Positions 16,256 to 24,846 of a stretch of 64,000 nt of DNA are shown here, piece by piece (the stretch's first letter is position 1; each line of letters opens with the position of its first letter). The DNA is from Alitabrizicola rongguiensis (lineage in GTDB: Bacteria > Pseudomonadota > Alphaproteobacteria > Rhodobacterales > Rhodobacteraceae), in the NCBI RefSeq assembly GCF_021491355.1, contig NZ_JAKENF010000003.1, positions 248,001 to 312,000 of the forward strand, in the 5' to 3' direction. Below the pieces are notes generated by a model that had not been told where the DNA came from, did no database searches, and saw only the letters and a list, made by a program, of their open reading frames with translations. The translations under genes and the position numbers were made by a program.

Positions 16256-17683
16256 TTACCGGTAGCAGACGGACTTGACCGCCTCGATCACCTCGGCGGT
16301 GGTGATCAGGGCGAGCTTCTCGAGGTTGGCGGCATAGGGCATCGGAACGTCCTTGCCCGTGCAGTTCACCACCGGCGCGTCGAGATAGTCGAAGGCGCGC
16401 TGCATGATGACCGCTGACAGGTGGTTGCCGATCGAGCCGACGGGGAAACCTTCCTCGACCGTGACGCAGCGGTTGGTCTTGCGGACCGAGGTGAGCACTG
16501 TCTCGTAATCGATCGGGCGCAGGGTGCGCAGGTCGATCACCTCGGCGCTGATGCCTTCCTTGGCAAGCTGATCCGCCGCATCGAGTGCGAAGGTCATCCC
16601 GATACCGAAGCTGACGATGGTGACGTCGGTCCCTTCGCGCCAGATCCGGGCCTTCCCGAAGGGGATGGTGAAGTCATCCAGGACCGGCACCTCGAAGGAG
16701 CGGCCGTAGAGGATCTCGTTTTCCAGGAAGATCACCGGGTTCGGATCGCGGATCGCGGACTTCAGCAGGCCCTTCGCATCCGACGCCGAGTAGGGCATCA
16801 CCACCTTCAGGCCCGGAATGGCCGAGTACCAGGCGGCATAGTCCTGGCTGTGCTGGGCGGCGACGCGGGCGGCGGCGCCGTTCGGGCCGCGGAACACGAT
16901 CGGGCAACCCAGTTGGCCGCCGGACATGTAGTTGGTCTTGGCGGCCGAGTTGATGAGGTGGTCGATCGCCTGCATGGCGAAGTTGAAGGTCATGAACTCG
17001 ACGATCGGGTTCAGGCCGCCCCAGGCGGAGCCGACGGCGATCCCGGCAAAGCCGTGCTCGGTGATCGGTGTGTCGACGACGCGGCGCGGGCCGAACTCAT
17101 CGAGCAGGCCCTGGCTGATCTTGTAGGCGCCCTGATACTCGCCGACTTCCTCGCCCATAAGGAACACGCGCTCATTGGCGCGCATCTCTTCGGCCATAGC
17201 CTCGCGCAGCGCCTCACGCACCGTCATGGTCTTCATCGCCGTTCCGGCGGGCCAATCCGGCGTCGTGTCGGCCTTCGTCTCGACCGGAGCAGTGATGGCC
17301 GGGAAGTTCGGCGCAGGCGCCGCCACCGCAGCCGGAGCCGCCGCCGGGGCAGGGGCCGCCGCCGGGGCAGGGGCCGCCGCCGGGGCAGGGGCCGCCGCCG
17401 GGGCAGGGGCCGCAGCAGCCGGAGCCGCATCGGCACTTTCGCCTTCCTCGACCAGCACGGCGATCGGAGTGTTCACCTTCACTCCAGCCGCGCCCTCGGG
17501 CACCAGCAGCTTGCCGACGATCCCTTCATCGACAGCTTCGAACTCCATCGTCGCCTTGTCGGTTTCGATCTCAGCGATGATCTGGCCGGATTTGACCCTA
17601 TCACCTTCCTTGACCAGCCACTTGGCCAGCGTGCCTTCCTCCATCGTGGGAGAAAGCGCGGGCATGAGAACCTGAATTGCCAT
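16256..17683 (-). CDS. pdhB: Pyruvate dehydrogenase E1 beta subunit with N-terminal lipoyl domain
   Basis: A 475-residue protein. Residues 1-80 are a lipoyl domain ([13 protein letters not shown]), then a long Ala/Pro linker, and from about residue 145 the transketolase-like E1 beta domain: [58 protein letters not shown] and the C-terminal [20 protein letters not shown]1 beta forms the thiamine-diphosphate site with PdhA. A lipoyl domain on E1 beta is a known feature of alphaproteobacterial complexes. The linker contains four perfect 18-base repeats. It starts 12 bases after pdhA. Confidence 0.95.
   Translation of the reverse strand: MAIQVLMPALSPTMEEGTLAKWLVKEGDRVKSGQIIAEIETDKATMEFEAVDEGIVGKLLVPEGAAGVKVNTPIAVLVEEGESADAAPAAAAPAPAAAPAPAAAPAPAAAPAPAAAPAAVAAPAPNFPAITAPVETKADTTPDWPAGTAMKTMTVREALREAMAEEMRANERVFLMGEEVGEYQGAYKISQGLLDEFGPRRVVDTPITEHGFAGIAVGSAWGGLNPIVEFMTFNFAMQAIDHLINSAAKTNYMSGGQLGCPIVFRGPNGAAARVAAQHSQDYAAWYSAIPGLKVVMPYSASDAKGLLKSAIRDPNPVIFLENEILYGRSFEVPVLDDFTIPFGKARIWREGTDVTIVSFGIGMTFALDAADQLAKEGISAEVIDLRTLRPIDYETVLTSVRKTNRCVTVEEGFPVGSIGNHLSAVIMQRAFDYLDAPVVNCTGKDVPMPYAANLEKLALITTAEVIEAVKSVCYR
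17337..17408 (-). repeat. Four perfect 18-bp tandem repeats in the pdhB linker
   Basis: On the plus strand the unit is GCCGCCGCCGGGGCAGGG, repeated four times without change. On the coding strand it encodes a repeating Pro-Ala-Pro-Ala-Ala-Ala pattern, the flexible linker between the lipoyl and catalytic domains. Slippage could change linker length between strains. Confidence 0.9.
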
Positions 17684-17695
17684 CGTCTTTCCCCC

Positions 17696-18685
17696 TCAGG
17701 CGTAGATATCGGTCCAGAGCTCCTCGACGGGCGGCTCCGGGCTTTCTTTCGAGAATTCGGCGGCCTCGTTCACGATCGCCTTGATGTCGCGGTCGATCGC
17801 CTTGAGGTCGTCGTCGGTGGCGAGGCCAGCGTTCACCAGCAGATCGCGCACATGCTCGATCGCGTCCTTCTCGGCACGCATCTTCTCGACTTCTTCGCGG
17901 GTCCGGTACTTGGCCGGGTCGGACATCGAGTGGCCGCGGTAGCGGTAGGTCATCATCTCGAGGATGTAGGGGCCATTTCCGGCGCGGCAGTGCGCTACGG
18001 CCTTCTCGCCCGCCGCCTTCACCGCCAGCACGTCCATGCCGTCGACCTGTTCGCCCGGGATGCCGTAAGCGAGACCGCGACCGAAGAGAGTGGTCGACTT
18101 GGTCGAGCGCTTCACGCTCGTGCCCATGGCGTACTGGTTGTTCTCGATCACGAAGATCACCGGCAAGTTCCAGAGTTCGGCCATGTTGTAGGTCTCGTAG
18201 ACCTGGCCCTGGTTTGCGGCGCCGTCGCCGAAATAGGTGAAGGTCACATTGTCATTGCCGAGATACTTGTCGGCGAAGGCGAGGCCCGCCCCAAGCGGCA
18301 CCTGCGCGCCGACGATGCCGTGTCCGCCATAGAAATGCTTCTCGCGGCTGAACATGTGCATCGAGCCGCCCTTGCCCTTGGAGTAGCCGCCGATGCGTCC
18401 GGTCAATTCCGCCATGACGCCTTTCGGATCCATGCCACAGGCGAGCATGTGGCCATGATCGCGGTAGGAGGTGATGCGCTTGTCACCTTCCTTGGTCGCG
18501 GCTTCGAGGCCGACGACGACCGCTTCCTGCCCGATATAGAGGTGGCAGAAGCCACCGATCAGGCCCATGCCGTAAAGCTGGCCGGCCTTTTCCTCGAATC
18601 GGCGGATCAGTAGCATCTCCCGGTAGTAGGTGAGCAGTTCATCCTTCGATACGTTTGATTTCTCGGGCGATTTCTTGGTAGCCAT
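17696..18685 (-). CDS. pdhA: Pyruvate dehydrogenase E1 alpha subunit
   Basis: A 329-residue subunit that binds thiamine diphosphate and decarboxylates pyruvate. The cofactor motif runs from GDGAANQGQVYETYNMAELW to NLPVIFVIENN (about residues 165-195), and the loop YRYRGHSMSDPAKYRTREEV is intact. FCHLYIGQEAVVVGLEAA is another family marker. ATG 18685 follows GGGAGGAGGCGCCG; the frame is open for 29 codons upstream but these overlap the predicted promoter. First gene of pdhA-pdhB-pdhC. Confidence 0.96.
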   Translation of the reverse strand: MATKKSPEKSNVSKDELLTYYREMLLIRRFEEKAGQLYGMGLIGGFCHLYIGQEAVVVGLEAATKEGDKRITSYRDHGHMLACGMDPKGVMAELTGRIGGYSKGKGGSMHMFSREKHFYGGHGIVGAQVPLGAGLAFADKYLGNDNVTFTYFGDGAANQGQVYETYNMAELWNLPVIFVIENNQYAMGTSVKRSTKSTTLFGRGLAYGIPGEQVDGMDVLAVKAAGEKAVAHCRAGNGPYILEMMTYRYRGHSMSDPAKYRTREEVEKMRAEKDAIEHVRDLLVNAGLATDDDLKAIDRDIKAIVNEAAEFSKESPEPPVEELWTDIYA

Positions 18686-18736
18686 CGGCGCCTCCTCCCG
18701 TCGTTTCCGTGAATGGTTCAACGTTAAACTATCCGC

Positions 18737-18765
18737 AGAATAACGGAATTCATTGGGCCTGACAA
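18737..18765 (-). promoter_or_regulatory. pdhA: Promoter of the pdhABC operon
   Basis: Read on the minus strand, TTGTCA (18765-18760), a 17-base spacer and TATTCT (18742-18737) lie about 50 bases before the pdhA start. Both hexamers are close to consensus. Confidence 0.55.
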
Positions 18766-18819
18766 ATACCATCGTTCCGCGACGTCACGAAACGTTGCGC
18801 GGCGCGAGCTGGGTATGGA

Positions 18820-19116
18820 TCAGCGGATGACGACTTCGTCGGCGCGCAGGAGGCCCAGCACGTCGCGGGCCTGTTCGTCTAGAAGGTCGATGTCGAGATA
18901 GCCATCGGACAGTCGTCGGGTCTTGTTCTGCAGGACGGCCAGTTCCGCCTTCAGCTTGTCGCGTTCCTGGGTGAGTTCCTGCGCCTCGGCATTTATCTGC
19001 ACGCGCCGAAAAACGCCAAAATCGCCCTGAACGGCGGCGAAGGTGAAATAGCACCCGAGCGTGAAAACGACCAAGAAATAGATCGCTGCGCCGATGGCGG
19101 GGCGTTGTCTGCTCAT
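18820..19116 (-). CDS. ftsB: FtsB/DivIC-family septum formation initiator protein
   Basis: A 98-residue bitopic membrane protein. A short cytoplasmic start (MSRQRP) is followed by one membrane helix (about residues 9-28), a heptad-type coiled coil (QINAEAQELTQERDKLKAEL) and a small periplasmic end (LLDEQARDVLGLLRADEVVI). This layout is that of FtsB, which with FtsL and FtsQ links early and late division proteins. In alphaproteobacteria a gene of this type commonly lies just upstream of pdhA, as here. Confidence 0.85.
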   Translation of the reverse strand: MSRQRPAIGAAIYFLVVFTLGCYFTFAAVQGDFGVFRRVQINAEAQELTQERDKLKAELAVLQNKTRRLSDGYLDIDLLDEQARDVLGLLRADEVVIR

Positions 19117-19226
19117 GTCCTGCCTAGTCTGTCACCCCTCTTTTTGCGGGAGTGATCGACGCGAATCATGTCACAGAAACATGACCTTGTGAATCCCAAT
19201 TCGTGCGGGATTCCAGTCGGTTCTGG

Positions 19227-19835
19227 CTACTTCATCTCGATGGGCAGTTCACTGCCAACCTGCATGTCGGTGTCGAAGCGAAGTTCGATATCCTTGCAGG
19301 ACTTGAACAGCCATTTCTTCGGGCAAAGCTGCGCCGAAGCGTGACCCGTCACATGACGGGAATAGCTGTCTGGGACCTTCGGGCCGATGCTGTCGATCAC
19401 CAGTTCCGCTCGCTTGCCGGCCGAGGTCAACTGCGCGCCGTCCCAGTCCTTCTCGCGCAGGATGGCGATTTCGACATTTCCGGACGCAGGACCCGGCCGC
19501 AGCACGGTCCCGAAATCACCCTGCAGCCGTAGCAGCATCTTGTCGCTGTCCGGATCTCCGGGGGTATAGCCGATGATCCGGACCGAGATGACCTTGGTCT
19601 CCCAGTCACTCGTTGCGCCCGCCGAGGCATCGAAGGCCCCGACTGAGAAATCGTAGGTTTCCCACGCCACCGGCTTGCCGTCCAGCGTGCCGGTCACGTC
19701 GCCCATTTTCGGGGGATAACCTTCGGGGAGGTCCTCCTTGGTCAGGCGCATTTCCTCGCCGTCGACCACCACCACCTGCGCCGAGACGGGCGCGGCGGCC
19801 AAAAGCACAGTGGCAATGGCCGCCGCGAAGCGCAT
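19227..19835 (-). CDS. Exported protein of unknown function
   Basis: A 202-residue protein with a clear signal peptide (MRFAAAIATVLLAAAPVSAQ, cleavage near residue 19). The mature part looks beta-rich (KVISVRIIGYTPGDPDSDKM, LRLQGDFGTV) and has two cysteines near the end (AQLCPKKWLFKSCKDIELRF) that could form a disulfide. I do not recognise the family. The start overlaps the aldolase stop by one base (ATGA), so it is probably translated from the same message; the link to glycolysis is unclear. Confidence 0.75.
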   Translation of the reverse strand: MRFAAAIATVLLAAAPVSAQVVVVDGEEMRLTKEDLPEGYPPKMGDVTGTLDGKPVAWETYDFSVGAFDASAGATSDWETKVISVRIIGYTPGDPDSDKMLLRLQGDFGTVLRPGPASGNVEIAILREKDWDGAQLTSAGKRAELVIDSIGPKVPDSYSRHVTGHASAQLCPKKWLFKSCKDIELRFDTDMQVGSELPIEMK

Positions 19836-20764
19836 CAGGCCTTGCCCTTGTAGATGTCCACAAGCTTGCCCAGCATCGCCAGCGCGTCCTCGCGGCTCCG
19901 CTGGAAGCTGTTCCGCCCGATGATCGATCCGTTGCCGCCGCCGTCGCGGATCGCGCGGGCATCGTCATAGACCGCATCGGCGCCCTTGGCCGCGCCGCCC
20001 GAGAAGACGATGATGCGACGGCCGTTGAACGAGGCCTGCACGCAATGCTTCACGCGGGCCGCCAGCGTGCCGATGTCGATCTTTTCCTTGTCGTAGACCT
20101 TCTTCGCCTCGGGCTGCATCAGGTGGTCGGTCGACAGCTTGATCTTGATGATATGGGCCCCAAGCAGCGCCGCGATATGGGCGGCATAGGCACCCACGTC
20201 GATCGCCGTCTCGCCATCCTTGGTCACCGCCTCGCCGCGCGGATAGGACCAGATCACCGTGGCGATACCCTTCGAGGCCGCCTCGCGGCGCATCTCGACG
20301 ATCTCCTCGAACATGTCGAGCGCCATATCCGACCCCGGATAGATGGTGAACCCGATGGCCGAGCAGCCAAGCCGCAGCGCGTCATCGACCGAGGCGGTGA
20401 CCGCCTGGTTCTTGCCGGCAGTGTCGGACATCAGCGAGTTGGCCGAGTTGACCTTGAGGATCGTCGGGATCTGCCCGGCAAAGGTGTCGGCGCCGGCTTC
20501 CAGCGGGCCAAGAGGCGCGGCATAGGCCGACAGCCCCGCATCGATTGCCAGCTGGTAGTGATAGTGGGGGTCATAGCCCGCCGGGTTCGGCGCGAAGCTG
20601 CGCGCAGGGCCGTGCTCGAAGCCCTGGTCCACCGGCAGGATGATGAGCTTGCCGGTCCCGCCCAGCTTGCCCTCCATGAGGATACGGCAAAGGTTCGCCT
20701 TCACGCCGGGAGTTTCGCCCTCGTAATTCGCGAGGATCTTCTGCACTGTCCTGGTCGCACGCAT
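19835..20764 (-). CDS. Class I fructose-bisphosphate aldolase (DhnA type)
   Basis: A 309-residue enzyme that cleaves fructose 1,6-bisphosphate to two triose phosphates, or the reverse. It belongs to the archaeal/DhnA-type class I group: LIILPVDQGFEHGPARSF, AIGFTIYPGSDMALDMFEEI, the Schiff-base lysine strand IIKIKLSTDH, and the phosphate-binding block IIVFSGGAAKGADAV. No class II zinc ligands are seen. It lies 124 bases downstream of pgk on the same strand, consistent with a glycolytic and gluconeogenic gene group. Confidence 0.9.
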   Translation of the reverse strand: MRATRTVQKILANYEGETPGVKANLCRILMEGKLGGTGKLIILPVDQGFEHGPARSFAPNPAGYDPHYHYQLAIDAGLSAYAAPLGPLEAGADTFAGQIPTILKVNSANSLMSDTAGKNQAVTASVDDALRLGCSAIGFTIYPGSDMALDMFEEIVEMRREAASKGIATVIWSYPRGEAVTKDGETAIDVGAYAAHIAALLGAHIIKIKLSTDHLMQPEAKKVYDKEKIDIGTLAARVKHCVQASFNGRRIIVFSGGAAKGADAVYDDARAIRDGGGNGSIIGRNSFQRSREDALAMLGKLVDIYKGKA

Positions 20765-20888
20765 CCGTTCGGTCCTTTCGAAATGATTTGGCCCCTGACG
20801 CAGCGTCTAGAAGCCCGGTGACGTCCCTGCAATCACTGTTGGCGCTAACATCCCGCAACAGCGCGTTTTTCTGCCGACATCAATACCG

Positions 20889-22082
20889 TCATTGCGTCAG
20901 CGCGACCACGCCCGGCAGCTCCTTGCCTTCCATCCACTCAAGGAAAGCCCCGCCTGCGGTCGAGATATAGCTGAAGTCATCGGCCACGCCGGCCTGATTG
21001 AGTGCCGCCACCGTATCGCCGCCGCCCGCGACCGAAACCAGCTTTCCGGCCTTGGTCAGCTCTGCCACCGTACGCGCGGCCGCGATCGTCGCGGCGTCGA
21101 AGGGCGGGATCTCGAAGGCGCCGAGCGGGCCGTTCCAGATCAGCGTCTTGCTCGCGGCAAAGACCTTGGTCAGCTCCTCGACCGTCTTCGGGCCGGCATC
21201 GAGGATCATCGCATCGGCAGGGCAGGCATTGGCCGCCACGGTCTCGTTCGTAGCCCCCGCCTTGAACTCGCGCGCGACGACAACATCGACGGGCAGATGA
21301 ATTGTGCAGCCCGCGGTCTTGGCCTTTTCAAGGATCTCCAGGGCAGTCGGCGCCATGTCGCGCTCGGCCAGCGACTTGCCGACTTCGATCCCTTGCGCGA
21401 CGAGAAAGGTGTTCGCCATGCCGCCGCCAATCACCAGATGATCGACCTTCGACACGAGATTGCCCAGAAGATCGAGCTTGGTCGAAACCTTGGCGCCGCC
21501 CACCACCGCGACGACCGGGCGCTGCGGTTTGCCAAGCGCCGCTTCCAGTGCCTTGAGTTCCGCCTCCATCAGCCGGCCTGCGGCATGGGGCAGGAGCTTC
21601 GCAATTCCCTCGGTCGAGGAATGCGCCCGGTGCGCCGCCGAAAAGGCATCGTTCACATAGACATCGCCGAGCGCGGCCATGCCGGCGGCAAGCTGCGCGT
21701 CGTTCTTTTCCTCGCCCAAGTGGAAGCGGGTATTCTCCAGCAGCACCACGTCGCCGGGACCCATTGCGCCGACCGCCGCCTTCGCGGGCGCGCCGATGCA
21801 ATCCTCGCCGAAGATCACCTTGCGGCCGGGCAGGGCGGCCTGCAGTGCCGGGACGATCAGCTTCAGGCTCATCTCGGGCACGACCTCGCCCTTCGGACGG
21901 CCGAAATGGGCCAGCAGGACCGGCTTGCCGCCCTTTTTCAGGATGTCCTCGATGGTCGGCACGATCTTGTCGATGCGGGTCGTATCGGTGACCACGCCAT
22001 TCTCCATCGGCACGTTCACATCCACGCGCACCAGAACGACCTTTCCGCCCAGGTCGAGGTCGTCAATCGTCTTCCAGCTCAT
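20889..22082 (-). CDS. pgk: Phosphoglycerate kinase
   Basis: A 397-residue glycolytic enzyme that makes ATP from 1,3-bisphosphoglycerate. It has the N-domain motif [62 protein letters not shown], and the nucleotide-binding C-domain with [20 protein letters not shown] and [16 protein letters not shown]. Length is standard. The aldolase gene follows. Confidence 0.97.
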   Translation of the reverse strand: MSWKTIDDLDLGGKVVLVRVDVNVPMENGVVTDTTRIDKIVPTIEDILKKGGKPVLLAHFGRPKGEVVPEMSLKLIVPALQAALPGRKVIFGEDCIGAPAKAAVGAMGPGDVVLLENTRFHLGEEKNDAQLAAGMAALGDVYVNDAFSAAHRAHSSTEGIAKLLPHAAGRLMEAELKALEAALGKPQRPVVAVVGGAKVSTKLDLLGNLVSKVDHLVIGGGMANTFLVAQGIEVGKSLAERDMAPTALEILEKAKTAGCTIHLPVDVVVAREFKAGATNETVAANACPADAMILDAGPKTVEELTKVFAASKTLIWNGPLGAFEIPPFDAATIAAARTVAELTKAGKLVSVAGGGDTVAALNQAGVADDFSYISTAGGAFLEWMEGKELPGVVALTQ

Positions 22083-22219
22083 CGGTGTCCCTCCAGCGCG
22101 TTTCCGCCTCCTTTCGACCCCATCCGGTCCGACTCGTCAACCGGCGCGCGCTTTGCCCTTCCCCTTGTTGCCCCGCGACATTAGGTTGCGGCCCGAACCG
22201 AAGAGGAGAGGCTGGGCTG

Positions 22220-22726
22220 ATGGCCGAGATCAAGGACCCCGAAAACACCATCATCATGGAGCTGAAGGACGGCCGCGTGGTGATCGAGCTTCTGCCCGAC
22301 GTGGCACCGAAGCACAGCGAACGCATGAAGGCGCTGGCCCGCGCCGGCGCCTATGACGGCGTGATCTTCCACCGCGTGATCGAGGGCTTCATGGCCCAGA
22401 CCGGCGATGTCGAGCACGGCAACTCGACCAAGGACTACAACCCGCGCCGCGCCGGCACCGGCGGCTCCGACCTGCCCGACCTGCCGGCGGAATTCTCGCG
22501 CCTGCCGCATCAGCGCGGCTCGCTCGGCGCCGCCCGCTCGCAGAACCCGAACTCGGCCAACAGCCAGTTCTTCATCAATTTCAAGGACAACAGCTTCCTC
22601 AACGGCCAGTACACCGTCTATGGCCAGGTGATCGAGGGGATGGAGCATGTCGACAAGATCACCCGCGGCGAGCCGCCGGCGAATCCCGACAAGATGATCT
22701 GGGTGAAGGTGGCTGCCGATGTCTGA
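22220..22726 (+). CDS. Cytoplasmic cyclophilin-type peptidyl-prolyl isomerase
   Basis: A 168-residue cyclophilin without a signal peptide. The catalytic core is readable: DGVIFHRVIEGFMAQTGD (Arg and Phe of the active site) and ARSQNPNSANSQFFINFKDN. It speeds proline cis-trans isomerisation during folding. ATG 22220 follows GAAGAGGAGAGGCTGGGCTG. It overlaps the next cyclophilin gene by 8 bases, and the two are clear paralogues. Confidence 0.94.
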   Translation: MAEIKDPENTIIMELKDGRVVIELLPDVAPKHSERMKALARAGAYDGVIFHRVIEGFMAQTGDVEHGNSTKDYNPRRAGTGGSDLPDLPAEFSRLPHQRGSLGAARSQNPNSANSQFFINFKDNSFLNGQYTVYGQVIEGMEHVDKITRGEPPANPDKMIWVKVAADV

Positions 22727-23333
22727 TCGCCGCGTCTTTCTGGGCAGTGTCCTTGGCATTGGCCTTGCTGCGCTTGGCGGATGGGGCCTGCACATGGCGG
22801 CCACACCCGGCGCGGCCATGGCCGCCGAGGATGGCCCGGGCCCGAACCTTGTGATCGAGGTCGCTGGTTCGACCAGCGGGAAGATCGTCATCGACCTGAT
22901 GCCGGAGATTGCGCCGAAGCATGTCGAACAGATCACCGCGCTGGCCAAGGAAGGCGCCTATGATGGCGTGGTCTTCCATCGTGTCATCGACGGCTTCATG
23001 GCCCAGACCGGTGACGTCCAGTTCGGCAAGCGCGGCGCCGACCTGTCGATGGCGGGAACGGGCGGGTCGTCGCGTCCTGACCTTCCGGCCGAATTCTCGT
23101 CGATGCCGTTCGACCGTGGAACGGTCGGCATGGCCCGCGCGATGGACCCGAACTCGGCCAACAGCCAGTTCTTCATCATGTTCGCGCCCGCCCCGCATCT
23201 CGATGGCCAGTACACGGTCGTCGGCAAGGTGATCGAGGGCATGGACGTGGTCGATGCGATCAAGAAGGGCGATCAGGCCGCCAATGGCGCGGTCGATGAC
23301 CCCGACTACATGGTCAAGGTGACGGTCCAGTAA
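22719..23333 (+). CDS. Exported cyclophilin-type peptidyl-prolyl isomerase
   Basis: A 204-residue cyclophilin with an N-terminal export signal (SDRRVFLGSVLGIGLAALGG, cleavage probably after AMAA near residue 36). The RRVFL run resembles a twin-arginine signal, though Sec export is equally possible. The catalytic core DGVVFHRVIDGFMAQTGDV and MDPNSANSQFFIMFAPAPHL are intact. Paired with the cytoplasmic paralogue upstream, it probably serves the periplasm. Confidence 0.92.
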   Translation: MSDRRVFLGSVLGIGLAALGGWGLHMAATPGAAMAAEDGPGPNLVIEVAGSTSGKIVIDLMPEIAPKHVEQITALAKEGAYDGVVFHRVIDGFMAQTGDVQFGKRGADLSMAGTGGSSRPDLPAEFSSMPFDRGTVGMARAMDPNSANSQFFIMFAPAPHLDGQYTVVGKVIEGMDVVDAIKKGDQAANGAVDDPDYMVKVTVQ

Positions 23334-23360
23334 CCGACGCCGAAATGACCGGCCGACCAG

Positions 23361-23392
23361 CGGCGCCGCTCCCCCCGGGGCGGCGCCGTTTC
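23361..23392 (+). terminator. Intrinsic terminator after the cyclophilin pair
   Basis: CGGCGCCGC pairs with GCGGCGCCG around a CCCCCGGGG-type loop and is followed by TTTCT. It lies 28 bases after the stop. Confidence 0.65.
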
Positions 23393-23456
23393 TGTCACGG
23401 TCCTGTGATGAACGCCCCCTAAACCCGTGCAGCACATGAAGAATCGGGGGCACTGA

Positions 23457-24791
23457 ATGAAACGACTTCTCCTTGTCACGACGCTTGGCGTCTTGCCGCT
23501 GTCTGCGATGCCGTCCTTCGCCGCCTGCGTTTCGGTGGTCAGCACCGTCACCTGCACCGGCACGACAACGACCGGCTACCTCAACGCAACTGGCGGCCTG
23601 AGCGTCACGGTCGAGTCCGGCGCTTCGGTCAGCACCACCGGCACCAAGGACGCGATCCGCATCCGCGGCGACAACAACACCGTCGTCAACAACGGCACGA
23701 TCGATGGAACCTTCGCGGCCGACGGTATCACCGCCAATGACGGTGTCGATGCCGGCAACGGCCTGACCCTGACGAACAACGGCACGATCCTTGCCACGAA
23801 CAAGGGCGTCGATGTCGAAAAGAAGAACGACCTCACGCTCACCAACAGCGCCGGCGCAACCATCCACGCCCATGACAAGGCGATCCGCAACAAGGACGGC
23901 AATTCGGCCTGGCTCTGGAACGAAGGGCTGATCGAATCCGACACCGACGAAGGGTTCGAGACCGGCAACGGGGCCGAGATCACCAACATGGGCACGATCC
24001 GCGCCTCGGACGATGCGATCCAGGTCGGTGAGGATGCGAGCATCCTGAACTCGGGCCTGATCGAAAGTGTCACCCGCGGGGGCGACGAGGCCGATCCCCA
24101 GGACGGGATCGACATCGACTCCGGCACTATCATCAACTACGCGACCGGAACGATCCGGTCCGACGACGATGCCGCCATCGACTATGACGCGACGCTGGAC
24201 CCCTCCAAGGCCTCCTACATCACTAACCATGGCACCATTTCGGGCACGACCGACGTGCTGGTCGAAAAGGGCGAACATGTCGATCCCGAAACCGGTGAAC
24301 TCCCGGCCGCCAATACCGCCGCCCAGATCGTCGAGAACTGGGGCCTGATCGAAGGTCGCAGCGGCTTTGGCGTCGACCTCGGCGCCGGAAATGACGAGTT
24401 GCTGCTGCGCAAGGGCAGCCAGCTGAAGGGCGGCGCCGACCTTGGCAAGGACGACGACAGCCTGTCGATCTTCGACGCGCTGGTGAAGTCGGTGGTGGGC
24501 GAGGATCTGCTCGACGGGGGCGAGGGCACCGACACGATCACCTTCGCCGCGCTCGATTTCTCGCAGCTTCTGGCCGCGACATTCGAAGGCGGACTTGCCT
24601 TCTTCACCTTCGCGAACGATCCCGGCTACACGGTCTGGCTTGCGAACTGGGAGAGCTATGGTTTCGGCAAGACCATCTACAGCCAGGCCCAGATCGAACA
24701 GGCGCTCGCGCCGGTTCCGCTTCCCGCAGCCGGCCTGCTGATGATCCCGGCACTTGGCGCGCTGGTCGCCCTGCGCCGCCGTCGCGGCTGA
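23457..24791 (+). CDS. Secreted beta-helix-type protein with VPLPA-CTERM sorting signal
   Basis: A 444-residue protein with a signal peptide (MKRLLLVTTLGVLPLSAMPS, cleavage near FAA). The body has repeated Asn/Gly/Thr turns such as NNGTIDG, LTNNGTILAT, NMGTIRAS, ITNHGTISG and NWGLIEG roughly every 20-30 residues, typical of a right-handed beta-helix. The C-terminus (residues 420-444) is VPLPA, a hydrophobic helix, then RRRRG: the VPLPA-CTERM signal that exosortase-type enzymes process. The protein is therefore probably placed on the cell surface or in extracellular matrix. Its ligand or role is unknown; no sortase gene is in the window. Confidence 0.8.
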   Translation: MKRLLLVTTLGVLPLSAMPSFAACVSVVSTVTCTGTTTTGYLNATGGLSVTVESGASVSTTGTKDAIRIRGDNNTVVNNGTIDGTFAADGITANDGVDAGNGLTLTNNGTILATNKGVDVEKKNDLTLTNSAGATIHAHDKAIRNKDGNSAWLWNEGLIESDTDEGFETGNGAEITNMGTIRASDDAIQVGEDASILNSGLIESVTRGGDEADPQDGIDIDSGTIINYATGTIRSDDDAAIDYDATLDPSKASYITNHGTISGTTDVLVEKGEHVDPETGELPAANTAAQIVENWGLIEGRSGFGVDLGAGNDELLLRKGSQLKGGADLGKDDDSLSIFDALVKSVVGEDLLDGGEGTDTITFAALDFSQLLAATFEGGLAFFTFANDPGYTVWLANWESYGFGKTIYSQAQIEQALAPVPLPAAGLLMIPALGALVALRRRRG

Positions 24792-24811
24792 CCGCCGACC
24801 TGAGCGATCTG

Positions 24812-24839
24812 CTGCCCGGCTTACCGGCCGGGCAGTCTC
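24812..24839. terminator. Stem-loop between convergent genes
   Basis: CTGCCCGGC pairs with GCCGGGCAG around a 6-base loop. It lies between the surface protein gene and tyrS, which run toward each other. The T content on either side is modest. Confidence 0.45.
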
Positions 24840-24846
24840 CCCTGCC

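Noticed and set aside
17337-17408. Tandem repeats as a CRISPR-like array
   Set aside because: Units are directly adjacent with no spacers and lie inside a coding region as an Ala/Pro linker.
16421-18613. Open frame of 730 codons on the plus strand across pdhA-pdhB
   Set aside because: Shadow of the pyruvate dehydrogenase genes; the translation is His/Arg-rich and contains a Gly-Arg repeat produced by the 18-bp linker repeats.
22659-24278. Open frame of 539 codons on the minus strand opposite the cyclophilin and surface-protein genes
   Set aside because: Antisense to two clear coding genes with signal peptides; no motif or ribosome site.
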